Of a stretch of 64,000 nucleotides of DNA, positions 23,470 through 33,776 are shown one piece after another. The number at the start of each line of letters is the position of its first letter. Position 1 is the first letter of the stretch. The stretch lies in the NCBI GenBank assembly GCA_963931925.1, contig OZ007571.1, positions 57,743,478 to 57,807,477 of the forward strand, in the 5' to 3' direction. Made by a program: the position numbers and the translations under genes. The DNA is from Onchidella celtica. Its lineage: Eukaryota > Mollusca > Gastropoda > Systellommatophora > Onchidiidae. Below the pieces are notes generated by a model. The model had not been told where the DNA came from. It searched no databases and saw nothing but the letters and a program-made list of their open reading frames with translations.

Positions 23470-26400
23470 ATGGACGGATACGAATTACTTCTCTGGGTTT
23501 GCACAGTGCTGAGCTACAGCGTGCTGATCATCACGTGCGCTTACAAGGCTCCGCAAGTCTATGCCATTCTCAGTTCTGGCTCATCTTTGGGGATCAGTCT
23601 ACCCAGTTTACTGCTGGAATTTACCTCGTGAGTAGCTCCATACCCGTCTCGCCCTATTCTATCCATTTTTCACACAGAACTAATTCTATCAAAGCCACAG
23701 GTGATACATATCGTGCCAAGGGTTTTTGAATTGCAGTTTGTAATCTTACAGGCTGGTATTTGGAGCGTACATTGATCTGGAAACCTGAATTATTTAATTC
23801 CAGAAAATTAAACTCAGTGGCTCTGACATCAAAGCCTTGAAAGATATTAAACGATTTAATTGATTAAAGGCAGTTACTTGGCTACCAGGCACTCACACTG
23901 TAGGGGAGATGTTACCAAGTTAAGCAAGGACAAAACTCACCATAAATCCACGGGTATGTCATGGTCATTATTAACATGTTATCTCAGGTCAAGATAAACT
24001 AGAAACTATATAGCATTTGGTTAGGGCAGTTCAGAAAAATTTCACAAAACCTCAATAATCAGTTCTTTAAGTATCACTATATTATCTCTAGGCATATTGA
24101 CTACAGTGTACTCCTCTTCCCTAGTACTAATAAAGACAGAAAGGGTGACAAACTATGAGCAAAGACTCTTGATTATCCACTTCCTTTGCCATTGAGTAAA
24201 AGGTGTACGGTTATGCTGTATGATTAGTTCATGTACTATTATGTTATGTGTGAGAGTGTGAGTCATAGCTGCACTGGTATATATGTCATACTTATCTGTA
24301 TTATTATTTATGTCGTTCACAGATAAATCCATTATCTATTTTTACCCAATAAAGTGGTTTGAACCTAAACAGATGAGTTCTTCTTTAGAAGTAACGATAT
24401 CCATCCAAGTTTTCTGAATATTCATATGGCAATAAATGCTGATGGATTGGGATAGGGCGAGATGTTACACTTGCCATGTTCTGACACAACTGCAATGTGC
24501 TCTTACACACACATTAATATGTAAAATGTTGTTCCAATGCTTTGCAATTTTCGAGAATACCACATGGTTCACAAAATGCTATCTCTTCATGAACCCATCG
24601 TTCATGAATGTCTATACAAAAATCTGATATGACGAGTCATGTGGAATAATTTCATCTCAAACAATGCCACAGGCATTGTGGGATTTAATGTTAATTATTA
24701 TTTTTATTTCGTGCATTATGATTTGTTTTTTGTTAATTTTAAATGGACTTCAAATAGCGAACTCAATGTTTGCTACCACTGGATGTCACCGAATGGCCCT
24801 TTAGACAACTTTGGCGCATGTTAGTTTGACATTGATGTCAGAAATGATTGTGCCAGACGGGGACCATGAATGTCCGCACGAAAATCTGAGATGGCGAGTC
24901 ATGTGGAACAATTTCACCCCAAAATAGTGCCATTGGTTTTGTGAAATTTAACAGTATTTTTTTTTTTTTTTTTTAAACAATAACGTATTTATTTTCTCCT
25001 AAGTTTAGATGATATTCAAATAAGGAAGGCAACAAATCTGCAACTAAATATCACTGAATGACTCTTTAGACAACTTTGGAACAGGTTGGTTTGGCACTGA
25101 TGGCAGAAAGTAATTGTTCCAATCGGAGAAACATGTCATTACAACATTATACCTTCTATACAAACTAGGATACTCAAATTACTTAAGGAATGCGTAATTG
25201 AGGTGTAATATACTTTAAATTAAAAATACTCAATTATTAAAAGCATAAAAGTACACTAACCGCTCTTACCAAAAAGATCTGTCACTATCCCTAGCGAAGA
25301 CAGCAAAGTGGGGAACCAAGTCTCAAAGTGTATAGTCCCTTACATAACCACTGGTAGCAAATACAAAAAAAAGCTTATCTCTCTATTTTCTGCGCAGGTA
25401 CACCATTGAAATGACATATCAGTACGCCATGGAATATCCGTTCGAGACATACTTTGAAATTACACTCATGTGGGGCCAAGGTAGGTGGTCTCTGAGATGT
25501 AGATTACAAACTTGAAGAGCACAATAAAGAAAAACTTGGCTTCTTGTAAATCGGGTCATTGTTGTCTGTCTGAAATAAAGTCTACTTCAGTGGTTAAGAA
25601 ACCATTATGCAAGATTAGGTAACTAGGAACAGTTGATCTGACCTTCGAGGAATGTGGAAGACAATTGTATTTTTGTTTTGTTTTTAGTTAAAACGCAGCG
25701 TTAAGTAATATTTTGAAACAGTGTGCCTTCTCTGTATGGTAGTAAGAGGATCATCGTCAAACTTAACTGAAAATCAGGAATCAATGAGCCGGAGGAGGGG
25801 GGGGGGCAGTAATATTGGAAGACAGTGTTATCTTGAAAAGCACAAAGCTGTAAACCTGCCGTCTGAGCATCAGGCCTCTTATCTGAGCCCGAGTCATGGG
25901 CAAACTTCTAGAGCTCTTCACTGTCGAGCTAAATGTGGAACATATTGGGCAAGAGAGCTTTAGATTGAGAGCTCGACATGTCGTTTCTCGAGAAAAATGA
26001 AGAAAAGGTAGATAGCAGTTATTTGGTCTGTTGACTTGGAGAAAACACAGATTTAATATTCAAAGTTGATTTTCAGAAAATGAGTAAAGAGAGGCGAAGA
26101 ACGAAATTTGGAACCTGCTCAACTAAATACTTCTCTTATTTTGGGGGTGGGGTGGGGGTGGGGGTGGGGGTGGGGTTAAAACAAATATAAATGAATAATA
26201 CTAAAGGCTTTCCAGTAACATCCCCCTGCTGAACCCAACGAAACTTGAAGTATTAGCACCGCTGTACCTTTTGCCTAGCAGCAAAGTCTACCATCTGTTT
26301 GTCACCAGAACAGTTGACAATAATATTGATTGATTTGTCTATGGTATGATTTCCCATTTCAGATGTGCTCCTGTTATATGTGGTCCTCAGTAACAGAAAT

Positions 26401-29400
26401 CTCATTCATGCTGGACTGATACCTTATTTTATTGTGTATCCTTATTATAATAATTATAGGAAATAACAGGCTTGTCACGAGCAGAGTTAGGGTCTTGGGG
26501 AGCATTCGACTGCACGAGAGGCAGCTAACTCACACTCGGACACAACCACACAAGAAAAGTATTAAACAACTAGAGTATATATATATGTCAGGCCGGTCAG
26601 GCCATGTTTTACATAAATATTAATAAACAAAACAAAAGACAATAGAGGTATATTCAAAGCAATAAATTCTAATTACTAACTTAATCTATGATATTTCATG
26701 TAATTATGGTTCCTTATTGGATGTACTGCAATCAATAGCAAATAGGTATATTATACGAAACTAGATATCAATTTAAAGTGACAGTTGAGTCGCCACTGGC
26801 CAGTCGCCAGGCAAACTCTCCCTAAATCATTTGGGCTTGAATGTTAGGAGAGCCCAGTACGTTCCAAGCCTACAGAAGCACACTTCGGCTTGTAGGTAAT
26901 TACGCAGTTGCAAAAAAAACTATTTATATATATGCACAATCATTATTCAATTCATCAACAATGTGCCATATTACTTCAATCATACTATGGAAATAATTCT
27001 ATAACACAGGCCAATCGTCGTCGAGTGCCAGCTGGGGTTTCCTTAGACTTCCTATGAGGCTGTGGTTCTCTCTCTATCTCTGATCTTCTATTATGCTTAA
27101 ACTAATAAGATATATTACCATTGGTCACGCCTACTGGTAGGCACGAACATCAAAATAGCGCAGCGTGGGCTTTCAAAGGTCAGCCCACTCAGACCTTTCT
27201 TTCTAGAGCTCAGTCAGTCCGTTAGCAAGGACTTCTAGTCTTCAAAGCACACAGTTCAGGTACTGGCCAACCGGAGATACTTCACGACACGATGCTTCTG
27301 CTCGTCTGTATTCACCAAATCTGAACGTTACACGATGTTATATACTATCTAACTACCCAGCGTGCTAGTCCGCTGGCCCAATTAGTTCAGCTATCTCATA
27401 GGTCGAAACCTCCCACCATTTTAATTGTAGTAATACGTCTGCACTATTCTACCAGCCAGTTAACGTGCAAAAACTTGTCTAGTCATACTTAACAATGTCA
27501 ACTATCCCCACCTTGTTTCACCCCTACTCCATTACTTATTAATCACGAACATTAAAACCGACAAGCGTGCATCTAACAGTTTAACTTTACATTTATTTAC
27601 TCACCAACTATAATTCGCGAGGGCCGTTCAAGGCCACCAGCCAATTTCTCATGGCCCTGGTAAAACAACAACAACTCACTCTCTGCGTGAGTTTTAAACA
27701 ACATCCGAATCATGACAAGGCTCCTATTTCCACTTTCACCTGCCTTGGTCGTATATTTGTTGGTAATCTTGCTCTCTCCCTCTCTATCCCTCTCTCTCTC
27801 TCTTTCTCTCGAGATCTCTCTATCTCCCACACACACACACATAAACTCTCATCCGGCGCTCAAGTTCCCTATGTCCCCCGTTCATGCTTTCAAATGCATT
27901 TTTTCTTATTATTACATTACTTTCCCCACCACTTTTCTTTTTTAAATGTAACTCAAGTGTTGAAAAGTTCACAGACCACAATTGTGGCTGTTTTAATTAT
28001 TCTGGCAGTAAATTAATATATCATTTTTATGTCAATGCTAACAAAAAAGACAAGTTCATTAATGGCACTTGTCATCTACCAATATCTTCTGAGCAAATGT
28101 TAGTGGTTGTCATTTTGAAAGTGAAGACACAGATTCTGATACTAATGTTTTTTAATAAACTTCTGGGACTCCAAAAAAGAAGCAGCCTTCCTCCTAGTGA
28201 ACATAAAAAGCGTTGGGTCCGATCAAAAAAGCCAACCTGAGGCGTCTCCACTGTCTAGTAAGTCTCGTAGCTGAGAACATAATTTAATAGATAATAATGG
28301 TCATAGAAAATCCTGGGAGAAAAGTTCAAGCGAAAAACTAGTCAGATAAGAAAAAGAGTCAAGTGGAAAAACAAAAATTGCCTAGGGTATAAGGAACGTG
28401 ACGCTTTTTGTGTGTGACGTCACGACTTTTTGCGTTCCTCTTTCGCTGGGGGCAAAATGTTCTCGAATATACTCTTTGCGCCTATGGAACTCACAGAATT
28501 CGATGCTCCTGGAGCTGAATTATCGCATGATGGTGTGGAAAAAATGTTCACATGTGCAGGACCATTGATGGCTGAGGTGTCGGGGTATCGAGTGTGAGGT
28601 CAGATGCCAAAATTACTTGAGTGGTAAGTAAAAACGACCTCTTATCGAAATAGGGTATTTTATAAGCCTGCTCAAGAAGTATACAAGTGGACAAACATCT
28701 AGTTTTTTTTTTTTTTTACATGATATACACCGGAGAGTGTTATTTTTATCCGGCAAGAACGTGTTTTTGGGTAGACAACAACATGATTTTGTTGCCGTTT
28801 TGGTCGAATTTTGTTCAGAGCTATGTATTTTATTTCTGGCTCCGGTGGAACGACTTACGACCTATTTCTAACTACGGGAGGATTCACTGTGTGTAATGTC
28901 AAAGCGACCGCGTAGACTGTTGAGAGCAAAAATCACTCTAGATTTCCAAAAATCCTGAGAATTTCATAGTAAGAAGCATTAACTAAATGTTATCCAAAAT
29001 CCATTTCGACAGACCCACTTGCAGCAAGTTTTGAAGTGGCAAGTAAGTTTTACTGACTGATTCTTGACAGATGCCACATTATTATGGCCCTAATCATACT
29101 GCTAGTGGAGAGCTCAGCTCTGTCAGGTTGCAATTTCTTTTATTCTTTATTGTCTTTTACAGCCTTTGACAAAGACAAACAATCACTAGGAAAAAATAAT
29201 AAGTATTCTAACTGAATAAGGTGATTTGATATTATTAGTTAAATGTAGAATTCGTTTGGACATTCACGTGTAAGAATTCATGCTTACTTGCAGATCTAAG
29301 AATTCATTCGGACATGTACTTTCTATCCAAGAAGTCACTACGACATGTACATTGTATACGTTTCAACAGGTAGAACTAAGAATTCATATCGATATGCAGA

Positions 29401-32400
29401 GCCAATCTAGGAATTCACCCAGACATGGAAATCTAAGAATTCATTCGCACATGTAGATCTAAAAAGGCCTTCGGGTCTGTATATTCTTTAGAAGAATTCA
29501 CTCGGACATGGAAAACTAAGAATTTTTTCAGAGCCTACTTGTGCATTTAAGAATTCTTTCGGGCCTGTATATTTTATCGAAGAATTCACTCTGACATGGA
29601 AATCGACAAATTTATTCCCACATGTACACTTAAGAATTTTTTGGAGCCTGTAGAATCTATCTAAGGATTCGCTCTTTATTGTTTCATTTGTTGCTTCCAC
29701 AGGATGGAAAATTTCCCCTGCGGTGCCTCTGCGCAAGTGTTTAACTGTGGATTTTCCTCCATTATTTACCGATACAACGGCTGACCAAAGTGAGGGCACC
29801 CATACATTTTCATCATCGGCCATGTCCAAGAAAAACTAAGGATTGTAACAGAGGAAACTTTCATTTTCTGAAGGTGGCAGTAATCCCCCCCCCCCCTTAA
29901 TCATGATGTCGAAAAACGACAAATATGCCACGTTTTTCTCTCTTTGTCATATGGTGATGTCAGAATCAATTGTTATCAGTACAAATCCTAACTAATTGGA
30001 GAAGTAAGGATATTTCTTGTAAAGGAGCTCGTGTATTTCTACAATATTTGCTTTTGAGATGATAGTGCTTATTGTTACTTGATGTAAGAATGAAATATTT
30101 TCTGTTATTTGAATACTTTCATGTAGACCTACATATGCTGATCCCTGTAAAAGCCAGTTTCAGGTGATAATTACGTACGTGTTACACGCTTTTGTAATCA
30201 TTTTAGATTGCTCTGCTTAGACCGTTTAAAAAAAAAAAAAATTCATGTAATGTCTTAACATTGAATAATACATTGAGTAATCAGCTTCAAACAAGTATTT
30301 CAGCTTTGTTTATTGTGTAAACGAACTGTTTTGTTAAGGTGTACATCAAATGTGAAGACTGGAAAGGATGCTGTGTGTACTTTTATTAATAACTAGATAA
30401 TTTTATGCCCAACATTTAACAACAAGGATCAGAGACTGACATGGAATAGGGGTGTGGGTGGAGTTAGACAGAATAGAGAAACAAAATATCAAATCATTGT
30501 CAGTTGATCAGATGTATTTTGGCACGTGTCACTACCTAATTACACATAGATGATTAGATGTTTCAAGGAATCATCTCCGAATGGACACATTAATCCGACC
30601 CCTGTTAAAATATTTATACAACCTGTGGAGAAAACACCCCTCCAGTGTAAAAATAATTCCACTAGAACATGAGTAATCAATAGAAAAAAGATTAAGTTCA
30701 TTGCAACCGAAACACGTGAAGGAAATCTAAGGCAACGTTTATGGTCATGACCGGGTGTCATTTAAGTTTACTCAAAGTCAGTCTCATCTCCTCAAAATAA
30801 ATAGATGAAAGTGATTATTGAAATTTCATGTACAATTTAATTGCATCAATTTTTGTCTTCAACCGTTCGTCGCTGATAAATTCAGTTAGGGATATTCAGT
30901 GGCTCCCTTCATGTCATATTGATAGACTTTTAAATAGTATTTAAAAACAGTTCAGCAATATTTCAATATAATGACAAATACTTCAGTTATTGTATTATAT
31001 AACTAAATCTATCGCCTACCATATGCGAAAATACTCCACAATATTCCAACTCTTTAAGCTCTATAGCAAAACAGTTGTTTTATTAAACACGGTATTTTTT
31101 CTGTCCTACAATGTAGAACTGACACTTGGGGTCTCCATAAAAAAATTATTTATCATTGTTATTATTTGTTGTTTTTTGGAGTGTCCTTTCAGCTGAAACA
31201 TTTCTCTTCCTGGAAGACCTTTCCATGTAGATGCCAAATACAACATGTCATAAACTCGCAAAATACAGGAAAAAAGAGCAGGAAAATCAGCAGTGGCTAG
31301 GTGTTGCTCTAGATCCAATACGTGTAACTCGCCCCCACGCTGGAAATCGCTAAACGCTCAGCAAATTTCACAGTTTACAACTTTTACTATGTCTACAAGA
31401 ATTTAGATTATATTTTCACGTTCCGTATTCATTGTTAAATGGATTCTTTCACCTCAGCACAAAAACAAGGTCTTTGATTAAATTAGCACGTTAAAAATAC
31501 CTTGTTTATTTACTTGATCATTTCAATCACCAACATCTAAGATTGACCTAAGCTTTGCCCTTTGGCCCAAATGATTTTTTTCCGCCTCTTGGCTGTATTC
31601 ACCTCGATCTTTTTTTATTAGATTGCACAAATTTAGGAACTTTCTTTTCTCCCCTTGACTTTTTTTTTTCCGTATTACCAGAAAATGCAAGCAATTAATA
31701 ATATATTCATATATCATAGCTCACGGAAGACTGATTGTGAGCGCCCGAATGTAATAACCCAAGGCACGCATGAACGTCGGAATGCTAATAACGGCTCACA
31801 CAGTATCATTATCATAATGGGCGCTTGAAGATTTTAACAAGCTCGTACGCACTGCCATAGAACGAGAGATGACGAGAGACACTCTTGGTTATTGCTGTAA
31901 ATAAAAAAAAGTATTATCTTTTAAACTGTTGATTATCTGGTTGGCCGACATTTTACCATAAAGATCACAACACACAAATTATAATAACTATTGAAGCTGA
32001 AAATGTCAGAATTTTAAATGTCACTGGACGGAGGCCCGGGGGAAGGGCGGATGGGGGGGAAGGGGAGGGGTCTAGGGTACTCTGGGGTTGTCAAACACAC
32101 ACAACAACACATTGCAACAGATACCTGATAGCCTACCACACTGCAGGTTTATCTCGAGAGTAGATACTAATTTACTTTTTCTGAATTTTTACAGAGCCAG
32201 TAGTGTTTTAAATATGCTCAGATCCATCTGGGCCACCTTAAGTGTGCATTTTGATTGCTTTCCAATCTACTGTAGTGATATAAAGTATAATTAAATTAAT
32301 GGTAAGATGCCACAGACCTTGGTTGTCAACCTGGGACTCAGCAAAAATATTTACAGTTAGGCCCCGCCGCTAACAAGGCAGTCCTGGAAATGATATGCTT

Positions 32401-33554
32401 AGTCGTACTGCATTGTTTACTACTCTCAGGGCATTGGAACAGCTGGTGATGGTCCACAGAAGTCAGCACTCAGAAGATTTTTTTTTTAACTACCTATTTT
32501 CTTGACAAGGCACACCCATTTGTAGAATGGCAACGAAATGAGACTGTTTATTTATCTGCTGATGTGTTTTATCCTTAACATGTGCTCAGATACTGCATAT
32601 GCTTCACATTCATTGCCATGCGATGGCTTCCAAATGTCATCATGTACACTCTTATTGTAAGTCTTAAAATGCAGCGTAGCAGCCATTAAAAAGACATTTT
32701 CCGTTAACAATATGTCTCAGATTCCATGAAAAAGACGCCGTAGATTAAATTAGATAGAGAGCTCTTGGTTATGATGGTGATGATAATAATAATGATACTT
32801 TTCTGACACTGGCTGTTATTGTTGTGCCAGTCCAGAGAATTTTACTACAGCTCGTTTCAAAATAGTGCCGTGATTTCCCTAAACATCTCGTATACGATTA
32901 TATAATTATAGACCCTTTTAATTTACCGTCCTCCATATCACTTGATTTGCAAACAAAATGGCGGTGTGCTCCACTTGTAGGGCGGAAGCGGTGAACAACG
33001 GCCAAACGATGCCATCCTCTTGTTGGGCACCCAACTGTACAAACCCACTACGTGCTGGTTCTGGCATAAAAATGCATCTTTGCTTTGAATGTGCACATAT
33101 TCAGGTGCCATCATCAAGGCAAGTTGAGGTTTTTGCCCTACACGGTGCTTTTCGAAGCCGTGCGGCTCCCCGCAAACAACGGTGACGCGGAAGTTGAAAT
33201 GGTCTATACATGAGTGTATTTTTGTGTGCCCAAGTAACGAATTTGTCTTAACAGAATAATGATCATTTTTGTGAATTTTTTAACTAAAGAAATAAAAGCG
33301 TAAGGTAAAATCAATCATTGGCTAGAAATACAACCCATGGGCTGCTTACAATACTTACATACAGTAATTAGAAGTAAATAACTTTTTTCTTCAACTCATT
33401 TCCTCCTCCTGGGCACAGGCGACTTCTATTTTTGATTTCCATGTACATTGTGTATTTCAGTTAAACCTTTCAATCGCAAATCCATGTTCGTTTAATTGCT
33501 TAGGTATGTGATATGTGCACATAGCCATGTAAACACGGAGAGAGAGAGAGAGAG

Positions 33555-33609
<55 letters not shown>

Positions 33610-33630
33610 CTATGAACGTTTGTCTTTATG

Positions 33631-33662
<32 letters not shown>

Positions 33663-33728
33663 GAGACTATATGAATGTTTGTCTTTATGGGAAAGAGAGA
33701 GAAACACACACACGGAGAGAGAGAGAGT

Positions 33729-33776
<48 letters not shown>

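Larger units (their letters stand above)
26436..32589 (+). other. U12-type intron of SLC66A3 (intron 3)
   Basis: The donor at 26436 reads GTATCCTTAT, the minor-spliceosome 5' splice site consensus. The acceptor region has TCCTTAAC at 32572-32579, the U12 branch-site consensus, with its second A about 11 bases before the AG at 32588-32589 and no long pyrimidine tract between. The phase (2 to 1) joins I-V-Y codons exactly. The 6.15 kb intron also holds a TC/CA microsatellite near 27771-27840 and a minisatellite at 29248-29690. No other gene was identified in it, although short open frames occur near 28457-28610 and on the minus strand at 29488-29829. Confidence 0.85.

Noticed and set aside
26475..26783. 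Possible solo LTR: TGTCACGAGCAG at the left and GTGACA at the right
   Set aside because: The termini recall the Gypsy LTR, but only the first nine bases agree. There is no target duplication and the interior is unrelated, so chance is likely.
28457..28610. Short frame starting MFSNILFAPMELTEF in the U12-type intron
   Set aside because: About 48 codons, no splice context that fits SLC66A3 and no recognised domain; kept only as a mention.
29488..29829. 113-codon minus-strand frame
   Set aside because: Much of it crosses the minisatellite; the non-repeat part has no recognised family and lies antisense in an intron.
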